A stretch of 64,000 bases of DNA, from positions 25,124 to 89,123 of the forward strand of contig MU832066.1 in the NCBI GenBank assembly GCA_029204225.1, written 5' to 3'. Position 1 is the first letter of the stretch; each line of letters begins with the position of its first letter. Made by a program: the position numbers and the translations under genes. This DNA comes from Diphasiastrum complanatum. Its lineage: Eukaryota; Streptophyta; Lycopodiopsida; Lycopodiales; Lycopodiaceae. Shown piece by piece: positions 27,576-40,740 of the stretch. The notes beneath the pieces were generated by a model. The model was not told the DNA's origin and made no database searches. It was given only the letters and a program-made list of their open reading frames with translations.

Positions 27576-30500
27576 ATGGAGATGCGATGTGGCGATGTTA
27601 TGCCAAGACCTAGCTTCAGCGAAGAAGGGCTGGTTGCTTTTACAGAAGGCGTGAAGCGGTGCTTAGGTCGATGGACTGCGCTTCAGCTGGCTGTGGAAAA
27701 TGAATGGGGAGGACCGCGTTCCATGGCTAAGGCGCATCAGCTTCATTCCGATGTCGTCTCTTGGATGGCTCAGTCGCGTGGTCAGTAGTGGCATCCAACT
27801 CCTTTTCTCCTTTAATCCCATTGGGGATCTTAATCTGTTCATGAATTCTGTTTTGAGTGAAAGCGAAAGCATAAGCATTACACCCAATATTTCAAGCAGG
27901 GTATGTTATCTAGGGTCTGCAATTCTTTTAGGTTGATCTAGTCCTTGGCAGTGCCCAGGTACATTGATGAGCTCGAATCGTTACTTGATGATAACATGAT
28001 AAGCTTGTTCAGCGCCGAGATTGAAGACGGAAGTCTTGAGGAGGTACTTGGCAAACTTCGTTTTATTCTAATAGACTTTGCTTCTTTCAGATTAGGCACC
28101 GAGTGGATGTCTCAATGTTTGGCCCTTCAGATCATGCATCATGGTTGAAGGCTGTCTGTAGCCAGTAAATGCTGTCTGTAGCCAGTAAATGCTAACACGG
28201 ATGGCCGTTCATGCTTTCATTATTGCTCGGAAGTTTGCTGGTGTTTTCATTTGCTGGGGCTTTTTGTAAGAAGTCATGAGAATGATCAAAACAGAATGAA
28301 TTTTGCTGTTTACTTGTCCTTGAAATTGGATTAGCACAGTTTTCAGCTCTTGTGTGTTATCCTTAAAATTCAGGGACAAGAACAAGCCGAATAATGTGTC
28401 ATGCGCTTCATCTAGAAGGTTTTTTCCTCCAAGAAGCGCTGGCCCTGGACCATTCCAATAGTGCAAATTTCAAGATTCTGCCCCTTATTTATTGGGTTCC
28501 ATTTCGAAACTTGATCTATCATGAATGCATATAGTGACATATTGTGGAAATATAACCTTAATCTATTTCAATCTTATCAACTCATATATCTAAACCTTGA
28601 TTGCATTGAACCTTAGGCGATTGAATGTACATTCATACGCAGTCTAACCTCAGAAACCCATACTGGTCCCAAAGTGTCAAAAAAAAAAAACTAAAAGATA
28701 GGTAAATACTGCGTGTAAAAAAATTCAATAAGGTCTGTAAAGCTTAAATTCATTACTTTCTAGAACCTTTAATAGCTCTTTTCGAACCCACAAGTTTCTG
28801 TTTGGATACATCTTTTTGGTTCCTTGTAGTCCTTTCCCACGAATTTTCTTCAATAGTACTTCTTGATCTTCAAATTTATGCCAAAACAAACTCACAGGTT
28901 GAGTCTGACCAAATGCCCAAAGAGTAGTTACAATGGCAGCTCAATGGCCAATTGGTTGAAATAGTAAGCTATCAATGCATCCATACCACTCTCGTGGCGC
29001 TTGCTTAAGACCATAAAGCACTTTTCGTAGTTTTGGCCTCAATTATCCAATTCAGGACTACTGTGTAAGATTGTAGTGTAATTACTTTGAACCATAGAAA
29101 CACGGCGTTCCTGAACACTGTGTGTGAGAAAAGACGGAGATTTATAACTGTTCTTGAGCATGCATGCTTCTGGAGGGTTGGGGATGAGACACAATGACCC
29201 TCAAGTGTGGTGTCTGATTGTTAATAGCTGACAAGGATTTACAACCAAGTTTTACTTTGCCTCTATTGCATGAAGATAGTCTCAAACGTCTTAAGAGTCA
29301 TTTAGATTGTTTTTTCTGTTTTATAATGTGTAGGTTGCAGAACAGATCATGTTACTGCATGAAGAATGTCTAGAGGGTAACTATGGACGTCTTGAGCTGC
29401 TTTCAACAAGTTCTGGAGCGAAGGCATCTGTCTCTGCAAATCAGCAGGTTTGCTTAAGTCCTCAGTATCTTTGTCTTAAGTCTCTTGTTGCTCAGGGCTG
29501 GATAAAGTGGACTTGAGGTAAGATTTAGAATTTCTGTGTATGCAGTCTCTTTTGTTCATTCTAAAACTTGATACCCAAATGCTCAGATTCTGAGTTGATT
29601 CAGCTCAATCTCTAAACAATTGTTCAACCTAACTTGCTTTTCTTCTAACGCTTTGTTTATTTCACTTATGGTCACCCAAGGAAAAGGACGAATGGCCTCC
29701 TATGCACATATTTTGATTTCTTTCAGTTTCATTACTGGCAAGGTTTTCTTTTGATGCTTTTGGAATATGATATATTCACCATATGCATTCTGCATAATTA
29801 TCTCTCTTAGAGTCATCCTTTACAATTGTCAATAAGTATGGACTTCGAATATCTGTCTAAGACAACAAACCTATTGAAAGAGTGTGTGCAGCTGGCTCTT
29901 TGCCAACTTCGTGGCTGAGAAGATGTAGTACTATTTTTCTACTATTGTAACCTTTTTGAGGTTAATAGGATTTTAACCATCACCTCATGGTGAGGAAAGG
30001 AGCTGTATCATTAGACCGGGCAACTGTTATTTAAGATATTGTACTCATTATTGTTGTACTGAGGACACCGACTATTTGTGGGCAGGGTTTGAACTTGAAT
30101 GGTCAATCCCACACCAAGAATTCTCTACCACCTCAATACACAGGGGCAGATGACTTCTCAAAATTTTTAATAATAGCAACCCTTGAGTGTGTTGCAATGG
30201 CTCCAAAATAGTAACAATCAATCACTAGAACATGAATTGGAACCATTTCTAATGAGTGATGTTGCTATGAGACATGTTATTCTTTCTTGGTGCATTCAGT
30301 GGTTGAATAGAAAATGTTTTGCAATGTGACTAAGAAGCTTAACTTGGTGTTCACTTCATTCACTATTTTTTGTTTGCTACAAGTTACTGTTGGGACTTTT
30401 GCAAAAAACGTTATAAGTTATATGGCTTCTGTGGTTGGTCAGGGAGGAGTTGATGTTGATGAAACTGTCCATGAGGCAGATGACTATCCAAGGTTACCTC

Positions 30501-30706
30501 TAGAAACTACTGTGGAGGGAATGGGTATCGATCTACCTTCTCAAGGTGCAGCCATCCCTGCGACTAGCTCCATGTCTTACGATAGTCAAACTGGAAATGT
30601 GAAAGGGTGCCTAACAGCAGAAGAAGTTGCAGATGGCTGGCAGGTAGCTTCAAAAGGCAAACGCCACAACAAAAATAAAAAGTCAGACAATCAAATCAAC
30701 ACCTAA
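27576..30706 (+). CDS. TSR2: TSR2-like pre-rRNA processing protein (WGG domain), four exons
   Basis: TSR2 escorts ribosomal protein eS26 to the pre-40S particle and is needed for 20S pre-rRNA maturation (family knowledge). Exons fitted by eye: 27,576-27,780; 27,952-28,043; 29,334-29,447; 30,443-30,706. All introns are GT-AG (donors GTCAGT, GTACTT, GTTTGC) and frame is kept, giving 224 residues, close to the family's usual size. Residues 19-46 (VKRCLGRWTALQLAVENEWGG near the end) carry the WGG signature at 44-46. Residues 71-100 hold the acidic helix DELESLLDDNM and EDGSLEEV; 100-117 read VAEQIMLLHEECLEGNYG. The tail has the conserved DGWQVASKGK (201-210) and a lysine-rich end. The ATG at 27,576 is followed in frame by another at 27,582. 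Intron 2 (1,290 bp) contains retroelement debris. Nothing suggests it is broken. Confidence 0.88.
28945..29028 (-). mobile_element. Copia RT scrap inside TSR2 intron 2 (fossil)
   Basis: The minus strand reads KVLYGLKQAPREWYGCID, the hallmark RT motif of Copia elements (K-x-x-Y-G-L-K-Q-A-P-R-x-W-Y). Only about 27 codons are recognisable. It lies antisense in the longest TSR2 intron, well away from the splice sites. Confidence 0.75.
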
Positions 30707-33239
30707 ATATGGCATGCATTTGACCATTTTTTACTTTCTTGCATGTTTGATAAGTCTGTGGCAATAGTTGCTTGCTGCAAGGGGCATGAGGTTAAAGAAG
30801 GAAAGTGATTAACAATACGTGGAGATGTGAATGAGAGTGGTGTGAATGCTGGACAAAGGATTCCTTCTGACTGTTTCATGGTTCCAATGTCACTAAAAGT
30901 AATTTGTTTTACATATTTGCTTTTTTTAGCAGAAAGGCAAATGGTAGGTGATATCTGTGGTTGTATCCACTTGGGAGAGTATCAGAGTACGATTCTCTAC
31001 CTGCTGATATATAATTTTTGTAGTCACACCACTCAATTTTGCAGGTTGTTAGTTGAATAAGACCACTTGAAGTGGCCATCTAAAGGCTTGTCCTTATGTG
31101 ACTTATAAGATTGTATGAAAATTATGTGGTAAGATTGCGAAACCTGCCTTTGAAGATAATTGTGTGTAGTTGCATAGCCTCGTTGGACAAGATTTGTTTA
31201 GGATTTTTGGTGTGCTTTAGGTTTTAGGACAACTTAGGCTATCTTTGAATACCAGCATCTCCTGGTGTTGATGCAATTGATCATTGCACCACAGCACAAA
31301 ATTATAAGTTGCTGCGAGACATTCAATCTGCTGTAGGATGTAAATCCAGTTATTTTTCCTCAGATGCTTTCAGGCTTTTGCTTCATCCATTTTGGAGAGA
31401 ATTGAGGAAAGGCACATGCCTTGGTTTTATCTGTGAAATGTCTCCCACAAAAGCAGACTTAACAGTGTCAACGCAGCATTGACAGTTATGAATGTGAACT
31501 TGAGGTTTGTGTTGCAATGATGAGGCATTTTATTTTGCTGATTAGAGTAGAAGTGTGAACCACATCAATTTACTTAGTAGAGTAGATTTTTGTATTTTCT
31601 CATGACATTTATGACATTCTACTTTAGATTGAACATCTTCTAGACAAGTAATATATTGCTTCAAAAGTTACTCTAAATAGTCTCATACAAACTTAGTTTT
31701 CCTTTTGGTGGTATCTTCCTTCACAACTTGCTTAGTTTGTAAAGCAATCCAAAGCAACTATGATATAATGAGCTTAAGTGTGCCATGTTTCAGAATGCAT
31801 ATTTTCTAAGAAGACTTTTTTCCACTTTTCAAATGGGCTTTAGGGTCGTTTTCGGGCCGGCCTTGGCAAATCGCATGGCATAGACACACAAGGCTTACCC
31901 ACAACAGCAACTCCAACTAGGGGACTTAGGAGAAAGATTTTTTCAAATTTGAAATTGTGGCATTGCCATGCGAAGAGTTTGGAATTTTGCCATGTGGCTA
32001 GGTTGTAAAAACTCATTTTTCTTTGCCACACATAGCAACATTCTAGGGTTTTCATCTGGCACAATGTGCACCACACAAGAAGCCTAGAATATTGTCATGC
32101 GTGACAACATTTTGTTTTTGCATGGCACAGCCATGTTTGGTTGTGCCACACAAATGTTTTTAGCCCAAAAATATCTCAAAAGCGAAATACAGTATGAACA
32201 ACCCCAATAGTGGACATAAATTAATCTTAACATATCCAGAAAGTTAGTTTAATCGACTTCAAAAAGAACAAGATTTACCACAAAGCAAAGTAGTAATTTT
32301 GCCTAACAAAAATATGAAAAAAAGTATAGCTATTGATTTGTGAACTAGTTGTATGATCCTGGCTTCCATCTGATTTACAACAATCAAATTGACCAAAATG
32401 GAGGCTTCATGTATCCACTTGAAATGCTTGCTTTTTGTATCACTTTTTTGACTGTTCGATTGGTTAGTGATTCTTAACTTATATACAGATTTATATAAGA
32501 AACCTCTCTTGGAAATAATTTTCAGGTCTATTAATAGTGGCTTGCATGAGCATGCAGATTTTGTCTCTTCAATACATGGAATCTTGACCATGTGGCTCAC
32601 TTCTTGACAAATAGAGTGAAAAAAATCCACCTTTCAGCCTTCTCCACTCGTAATGATAAAAGCTGTGTTGTATTGTGCCCATTATAGACAATTTCATTCC
32701 TAGGCTTCCAAATATTCTAGCAAAACAGGTCTTTTGACAATAAAATTGCCTAATAAGCTAAGAAATATAATTCTACAACCAATCCTCCCCATATTATTGA
32801 AATCAAATTTTACACAATGAAAAATGACATTGATTTGTTAATGTTCGAGTGTCTTTGATATTCTTACGTAAAGAACATATATTATTTGCTACAAAGATAC
32901 TTTTTAGTACTAAAAGACCTCTTTACTTATAATCTTCCAGGAGACTTCACACTCTACGATTATTTACCAAAGCAAGGTTTACCTATTGATTTATAGGTGG
33001 TCAATTGTAATAGCATTAGGAGCAAGACTTTTGAGATGATGAACGATGCACGTAATTATTGCTTTGATTGAAGTCTTAATGATTCCCTTTTAAATTATTG
33101 AGATTACTCACAAACATCTGAGTCATGATAAGAACCAATGAGAGTCAACTTAATCCATTGATACCAAGGAGTCATGATGATAATATATATGGTCTTTATT
33201 TCTTATTCCAATGGAAGTTAAATGAATCACTTTTCCAAC
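30707..33239. other. TSR2 3' flank and spacer
   Basis: The first few hundred bases should hold the TSR2 3' untranslated region. Around 31,850-32,165 the text repeats TGCCATG-, GGCACA- and CACACAAG-type words and holds a small hairpin (CATGGC-ACA-GCCATG near 32,120), perhaps an old non-coding transposon. A minus-strand frame at 32,630-32,259 (123 codons) matches no family. The remainder is AT-rich with nothing recognisable. Confidence 0.4.
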
Positions 33240-33348
33240 TATGACCTTCAACAAAGCAGTCATTGACATCAAGGAAGAAGTTGAAGCTAGAGAGCACTAC
33301 GACGACGACAAGAATGAGTTTGATCATGCTCTCTACAACAACAAGGAC
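33240..33348 (+). mobile_element. Left part of outer Copia element, gag fragment (fossil)
   Basis: A short gag-like acidic coding stretch (IKEEVEAREHY, DDDKNEFDHALY) ends in the target duplication AGGAC, where another Copia is inserted. It belongs with 37,897-40,740. No LTR is seen upstream. Confidence 0.6.
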
Positions 33349-36300
33349 TGTCAGAAATGGTGAACTCCTACAACTTTGTTGCAGCACGAAAAAGAAACGA
33401 AGGTCGAACGAGAACGATTCGCAACAGTCAACATGTCTTTGACTCGAAGCACGAACGATTCACGAACCGTAAACACACCTCCAAGACCGCAAACCGCAAA
33501 GGGACCCAAAAAAAATTGAGGAACACTGTTTGCACCCAACAACTTCACTTTATAATTGGTACAAACCTACTAGAGAAATTTCTAACCTACCCGACTCTCA
33601 TATCGGTTGCTTGACAATGGATGTAGAAGAATAACTTGAATGATTCAAGACTACCAACCACGAACATCATATCAACCTATTGTACATTGATGCTCTATCA
33701 AGGTTTAGATAGAGCACAATGAAAAAGGGTGCACATAGGGGACATTGCATAAGCTGGCAGCTCAACGGGCTTCACGTCCAACTGAAATGAATGGCAATGA
33801 CAGAGACTAACTAACTGGTTGATTAGCGTTAACTAGTCCTGTGATTCTACGTTTAGCTATCTTGTAAACTCCACATAGTGGAGGTATAAACGATCCTCTC
33901 TGGATCATAACCAAGAATCTGAATTGAGAGAGATCTGTAAGAGACAGAGAGAGAGAGGTAGTGAGTAGAGCAGAAAAATACTAGAAACTATAGCCGTGCA
34001 TGAAAGTCTGCCAACGAGCAGAACACAGCGAAAGAGCAGAGTGTCATTCCGCCAACAAGCGAGACACTAACGATCTCGCCCTAAAAACTAAACTGATAAT
34101 ACAGTCGCTCTGTTTTTGTGCATCTCTTTTGTCTTGTGCTGTCATTTTGTCTTGATTGCTAGAATAGATTGTGTTCTGTGATGTGTAATCGCGTGTCTGG
34201 GATCCTATAAACAACTTCCGCAACATGGTATTAGAGCCCATAGGTTATCACTACTGACAGTGATTCTTCCAGACCACACAATATGGCTACAACAATCCAG
34301 ACACGAACATCAATCAGTCTCGATGGTGCAAATTACAGAATCTGAAAATTCAAAATCAAAACGCTTCAGAAGGGCGAAGGCATCTGGTCGGTGACCGAGC
34401 TCTCAGAGGTGCAGCCTCCAGAGAGAGACCCAAGGAGAGCTAAATGGATGAGAAAAGATGAGCGCGCAATGGCGATTATCGTTTCATCCATAAATGAAGA
34501 TCTACTCATGCAGATTGAAGACTACGAAAGCAGCCATGCAGCGTGGAAAGATTGAAGCAGAAGTATGAAGTGAGGACTGCAGCTTCAGTCATGCACCTTC
34601 ACAATCAGCTGCAATCAATACGGTGGGATGGCAACGAGTTGGATCAGCACGTTGAGAAGATCAAAACGATCTTCGCTCAACTCGCTGCATCAGAACAGAA
34701 GCACCAAGTCCCAGCACCACAGCAGCTGATATACTTCATGAAATCTCTACCGACGTCCTATCAGCCGCTGAGAATGCTCATACTGAGTCTACCAGATATG
34801 ACATTCGACAAAGCAGTCAGTCTTGTCACTGATGAGAGACAAAGGAGAGGAAAGCAGTGATCAAGAGGAAAGGGAAGAGGAAAAACAAAAGCAAGCCAAG
34901 ATTCGAGAAGATAAAGCCCTCGAATCATCAATCTTCTTCCTGTGATCACTGCCACAAACCAGGCCATACGACCAACAAATGCTGGTTTAATCCAGCAATA
35001 CCTTGCATGCACTGCAAGAAAAAAGGGCATTTTGCATATGATTGCAGATTCAACCCCAAAGGAAAGAACAAAGCTGAAAAGGCAAACGTTGCATAGTCAT
35101 CTAAGGATGCTGAAAGAGGTGACGAAGCTTTCACGATACTCGATGAAGCTTCAACAAGCTACTCTGAATACGACTATGATGTAGTCATTGATTCAGGAGC
35201 AACTTCACACATAACCTGCAACAAGAAAGTATTGATCGACTTTCGCGAACTCGAAAACAACAGAGCAGTGATTCTAGGCGATGGAAGCAGACACGATATC
35301 AAAGGCATCGACACTCTACAACTACGAACATTGTCAGGCCAAGTAGAGCTGCCAAGAGCACTCTATGTGCCCTCACTCAGAAAAGATCTTCTATCCGTTT
35401 TCAAGATGGCAAATCTAGGCATTCGAGTTTTGTTCGACGACAACACATGTCGCATGATCGAAAAGACGACAAACTAGTTGCTGAAGGTCGGATGTAGAGA
35501 AGGAAATCTCTATCAGGCCAAAATAATCAGCAACTCTGATAGCATATCAAATGCTTCAAAAAATGAAGATCAGCTTTGGCATAGGAGAATGTATCATCTG
35601 AACATGCGGAGCCTGTATGAGATGAGCAGAAAGGACATTGTCATAGGTCTCAAGATTTCAAGGCCTGAAATTGAGTTCTGCGAAGCATGTCAGAAAGGCA
35701 AGCAACATCGGAATCCATTCACGCATGAGGGAAGAAGAGCCAAGGAAGTTCTTGAGCTCTTCCACTTTGATGTTTGTGTACCGATGAAAACATATTCGCT
35801 CTCAGGTTCGAGATACTTTCTGACGTTCATAGATGATTAAAGCCGGATGACCACAATCTACTACTTGAAGAAGAAATCCGAAGTGTTTGATTCCTTCAAG
35901 AAGTTCGTGGCATTTGCAGAGTGACACACCTCGAAAAAGATCCAAATCCTTAGATCTGACAACAGAGGTGAATACGAAAGCACAGAATTCTCAAGATTCT
36001 GCGAAGAACAGGGGATAGAACACCAGTTCACTCCTGCATACACACCAGAATACAACGGCGTGGCAGAAAGAAAAAACAAAACGCTAGTCGAAGGAGCCAG
36101 ATGCATGATTGCACAGGTTCAATTGCCAAGTCAATTCTGGGCTGAGGCAATAGCTACAACTGTACACATGCAAAACAGATCTACAACGACAACGTTGGAA
36201 AACAAAACACCATACGAAATGTGGATAGGCAGAAAGCCTGATCTGTCATACGTACGGGTGTTTGTATGTGCAGCATACAAGCACATTCCCAAAAAAAAAA

Positions 36301-37896
36301 AAGCAAGCTTAATGACAAATCTGAACAAACAATCATGGTCGGCTACTCGAACGGAACACATGTGTACATGCTCTACAACTCAACCACAAAGAAGGTTGTT
36401 TTGAGAAGAGATGTGAAGTTCGATGAGTCCACATTCCCTGGACTGAAAGACGAAAGAGGCCATGAGATCTTCACAGTGCTTCCCATTCAAGAGGGAGATC
36501 GAGGACAAACATCAAATCAAAATGCAGAGCCACAGACTCCAGAGCAGCAGGAAGCAGAGGCTCAACCCCACGAACAACAAACGTTTGAGAAGCGACGAAA
36601 CGAACCTCGGAGGTCAACGAGACAAAGAATACCTCCAGACCGCTACTCTGACAATCTTCAATGCAGCGAAGACACGCAGTTCGAGTACTGCAGCCTCACA
36701 GAAGAGCCAGCAACACACCAAGAAGCTATTCAGAGTCCAGAGGGAGAATTCTGGAAGTAGGCAATGTCAGAGGAGATTGAGTCGATGAGGCAAAACGAGG
36801 CATGGACATTAGAGCCACTACTAGAAAACAGAAAGACAGTCAACGGCAAGTGGGTGTATAAGAAAAAGATGAAATCAGATGGCACCATTGGCAGCTACAA
36901 AGCCAGGCTTGTCGCGAAGGGCTACACGCAGAGATATGGTGTCGATTATTTTGACACATATTCGCCCATGGTCAAGATGACAAGCATAAGGCTACTCCTT
37001 GCGTACGCCACACAGTACAATCTGAAAATTCACCAGATTGACGTGAAAACAGTCTTTCTCCATGGAGATCTAGAGGAGGAAATCTTCATGAAGCAACCTG
37101 AAGGCTATGAAGACCCCGACAACAAACAGTATGTCTGTTGATTGCAGAGATGCATCTACGGTCTAAAACAAGCATCATGAGCCTGGTATAAAAAGCTTGA
37201 TGGTCTTCTGAAGTCTCTAGACTTCAATCCTACTCAACTAGACTGCAATGTCTACATTAAAAGAGTAGAAAAGGATTTTGTGATACTGACCATTTTTGTG
37301 GATGATTTGCTGATGATAGAAAATTCTCTGATGCTGATCAAAGACACGAAGAGTCAGATTTGTAAGAGTTACAAAATCACAGATCTTGGAGAAACAACGA
37401 AATGCCTAGGGCTGGAGATCAGAAGAGATCAAACAAAGGACGAAATGCACTTGAGTTAGTCAGGGTATGCCAGAAAAGTGCTAAAGCGGTACCACATGAT
37501 GGACTGCAAAGAAAAGGCCACACCAATGATAGCTGGAGCCAAGATCATGAAGCAAGATTGCTTGCCCAAAAACGGAAGAAGAAGAACAAGGATGGCAGGT
37601 GTACCTACCAGAACTTAATCAGTAGTCTGATGTACTTGACAATTTGTACCAGACCCGATCTGGCTTTCTCTGTTTACACCTTGAGCCAATTCTCTTCCAA
37701 TCCTTGCATGGCACATTGGCAAATGGAAAAACGAATCCTACAGTATCTGAAAGGTACCCAGAATGTGAGATTAACCTACAGAGCTGAAAACAAAAAAAAA
37801 AAAAAGATTTGAGCTGCATCACTACAGTGATGCGAGCTGGGCAAGCAGCAAAGATGTAGTCGCGTGTCTGGGATCCTGTAAACAACTTCCGCAACA
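33349..37896 (+). mobile_element. Inner Copia element, inserted into another Copia (fossil, broken)
   Basis: The 5' LTR is 33,349-34,225 (TGTCAGAAATGG to CCGCAACA), with primer site TGGTATTAGAGCC from 34,226. The right end is represented by a short LTR-end segment (37,860-37,896) with one difference from the left LTR in that stretch. AGGAC flanks both sides (33,344-33,348 and 37,897-37,901). Parts in order: gag (from 34,283; SISLDGANYRI), two zinc knuckles (CDHCHKPGHTTNKC and CMHCKKKGHFAYDC, about 34,940-35,045), protease (VIDSGATSHITC, about 35,185), pre-integrase and integrase (LWHRRMYHLNMRSLYEM; YFLTFIDD; 35,570-36,400), RT (KWVYKKKMKSDGTIGSYKAR; 36,770-37,440) and the RNase H start near 37,810. 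It is broken, with about ten breaks. Double zinc knuckles are somewhat unusual for a Copia gag. Confidence 0.93.
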
Positions 37897-40740
37897 AGGA
37901 CCAGTCAGAGAAGAAGCCTCAGTTTAAGAGAGAGTCGACCAGTAGACAAGATCAAATCCTATAGAAACCAGGACATCAAGAAGGAAGATGGAAAGGAAGG
38001 AGAAAAATGAAGAAGCAAAGCAACGACAAGAAGACATGTGATAGATGCACACGTGAAGCCCACACAGTGGACAAATGTTAGTTGAATTCCAAGATCGAGT
38101 GTGTACATTGTCACAAGGAGGGTCATGCAACCATGGATTGCTATGACAATCCAAGGAACAAGAAGTCATAGAGCAGAAAAGAGAGCTCCAACAGCACATT
38201 GTATGTAGAGGAACCGGAATCCTTGAAGATGGCCTAAGAAAGAGCTAACAAGAACTCAACTGCTTATCTATGCACTGACGTTTGCGCTATATTGACAACC
38301 AATGTTCAGGAAGTCATTCTTGACTCAGGTGCTACGTCACATTTTGTCACGAAAAGACAAATGCTCGTTAATTTCCGACAATTTGATTCCTCCAGATACA
38401 TAATTCTTGGAGATGGATCAAGACATGAAGTGAGTGGAACTAGAGTGCTTTGGCTCAACACCAATGGCAGAGACATAAGACTAGACGACGTCCTATATAT
38501 GCCAACACTATAGAAGGATCTACTATCAATTGCAAGGATAGCAGATGCAGGCCTGCGGGTGGTATTCACCAATAAAGCATACAATGTAGTTGATGCCAAC
38601 ACCAATACACTAATCACTCAAGGAAGACGCAAAGGCAACTTGTACCATCTGAAGATACGCCTACCGACAGAGCAAGCTCATCAAGTCCATGAGTCAATGG
38701 ATGTTCTATGGCATAGGAGATTGTGTCATATGAACCCAATGGCTGTGTACAAAACAAACCAGCATGGAGCGATCACAGGAGTTAGCATCAAAGATGCAAC
38801 CAGTTCGACATCCTGTGATGCATGCATCAAAGGCAGATGTCATGTACATCCTTCACTAGGGATTCCTTCAGAGCAATAGAGCTCTTGGAATTGGTACACT
38901 CCAACATCTGTGGACCCTTTGATGTGGTCTTTGTGGGAGGATCAAGATACTACATCACCTTCATCGATGATTTTAGTAAGTTTGTTGTTGTCTACTTCAT
39001 CCACAACAAGTCTGAAGATCTCGATAAGTTTACAGAGTATGTGAACTGGGCTGAGAAGTGGACAAAAAAGAAGGTCAAGATTATCAGAACCGACAGAGGA
39101 GGAGAGTACATCTCCAACCATTTTGTTGACTTCTGTACAAGTCAAGGGATCCTTCACAGGAAGACAACAGCATACACACCACAACATAATGGTGTAGCTG
39201 AGTGAAAGAACCAAACTCTCATGGAGGCAGCAAGATGCATGATGGCCTATTCAAAGGCATCAAGCTCACTATGGGCTGAGGCAATAGCTACAGCCGCCTA
39301 CCTGTAGAATAGGATAGGCAAATCAGGCATTCCTCACACTACTCCGCATGAAGTGTGGTGGGGTAATAAGCCTAATTTGCTGGCTCATGTACATGTCTTT
39401 GGCTGTGTTGCATATGCCCACAAACCTGACAAGCTTCGAAAGAAGTTGGATGAAAAAGTTGAGCAAGGATACCTTGTAGGATACGATATTCATTCAGCAT
39501 ACTACAGGATCTACATGCCAGAGAATAATCAGGTAAAGACTATCAGAGATGTCAGATTCGATGAAGCAAGAACAATGGCTAACGTAGATTTAGTTAGCTA
39601 CAAAGTTCTTGGCAAGCAGTACTATAACCTGCCGACATCGACAGAGGGAGTGGACCCTAAGCATCCAGGTGAAGATGTTTGAATTCCAGATGGACTGAGT
39701 GAGAGTTCTGATGACGACAACCCGACATGCATTGTACCCAAGACACCTGCTACAAACAGCTGTTATGTAGTCGACAAAAGCAAATCAGTCGACAAAGGCA
39801 AGACACTCAACAAAGGAAAAGCCATCGAAGTGTCTGCTCAATCTCCAAGGAGATCCATGAGAGACGCACCAGTCAGATTTGTGCCTAACAGCTCAACATC
39901 GACAGCCGAAGAATTTTATGGATTTGGTTGTGAACCACAAACTTATGAAGAAGCAATCTACAGTCCCAACAAGGACAGATGGATAAAAGCCATGGAGGAA
40001 GAGATGGAATCCATGAAGAAGAACAAGGTCTGGACTCTTGAACCAGTACCAGCTGAGAGAAACATTGTCAACTATAAATGGGTCTACAAATACAAATACG
40101 GACCAGATGGCAATGTATCAAGATACAAAGCCAGACTTGTTGCTAAAGGTTTTTCACATAAGTATGGTATTGACTACATCAAAACTTTTTCTCCTATAGT
40201 CAAATATACATCTATACGAATTTTATTTGCTTATGCAGTAGCCTACAATCTAAAAATCCATATTGTAGATGAGAAGATAGCCTTTTTGCATGGTGATTTG
40301 AAGGAAAAAGTCTACATGGACTAGCCACCAAGTTTTACTTGTGAATCATTTCCTAAGTCATTTTCTAACTATGCCTGCAAAATGCTGAGAAGTATTTATG
40401 GACTCAAACAGTCTGCCAGGCAATGGTACAAGAAAAAGGATCACGCTCTTAGATCCTTGGGATTTCAGCCCTTGATGGCTGATTACCATGTTTATGTAAA
40501 GGTCATAGATGGAGAAATCATCATCGTCGGTGTCTATGTGGATGACACATTGATCATGTCAAGGAGTGACAACCTGATTGCACAGGTGAAGCATGATATC
40601 TCAAAGCACTTGAAATATCAGACCTAGGAGAAGCAAAGTGTTACCTGGGTTTGCAGATCGACAGAGATCTTGAAGGTGGGAAATTATATCTACACCAGTC
40701 AAGATACATTCAAAAGATCATGGACAAATTGCAAGGGAGT
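37897..40740 (+). mobile_element. Right part of outer Copia element: zinc knuckles to RT (fossil, broken)
   Basis: Parts in order: two zinc knuckles (CDRCTREAHTVDKC, CVHCHKEGHATMDC; about 38,035-38,150), protease (VILDSGATSHFVTK, about 38,315), pre-integrase (LWHRRLCHMNPMAVY), integrase (FITFIDDFSKFVVVYFIHNK context; 38,700-39,340), its C-terminal tail, and RT (NYKWVYKYKYGPDGNVSRYK; CKMLRSIYGLKQSARQWY; VYVDDTLIM; to about 40,730). It shares the double-knuckle layout with the inner element and may be the same lineage. The RT text stops at a Gypsy-type LTR start at 40,741; RNase H and the right LTR are not seen. It is broken in roughly ten places and is older than the inner copy by logic of insertion. 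Confidence 0.9.

Noticed and set aside
28209-28466. 85-codon minus-strand frame in TSR2 intron 2
   Set aside because: Lies inside an intron with firm splice sites on the other strand and matches no family; probably chance or old repeat debris.
32259-32630. 123-codon minus-strand frame
   Set aside because: AT-rich, no motif recognised, no neighbouring exon or promoter signal; kept only as a note in the spacer entry.
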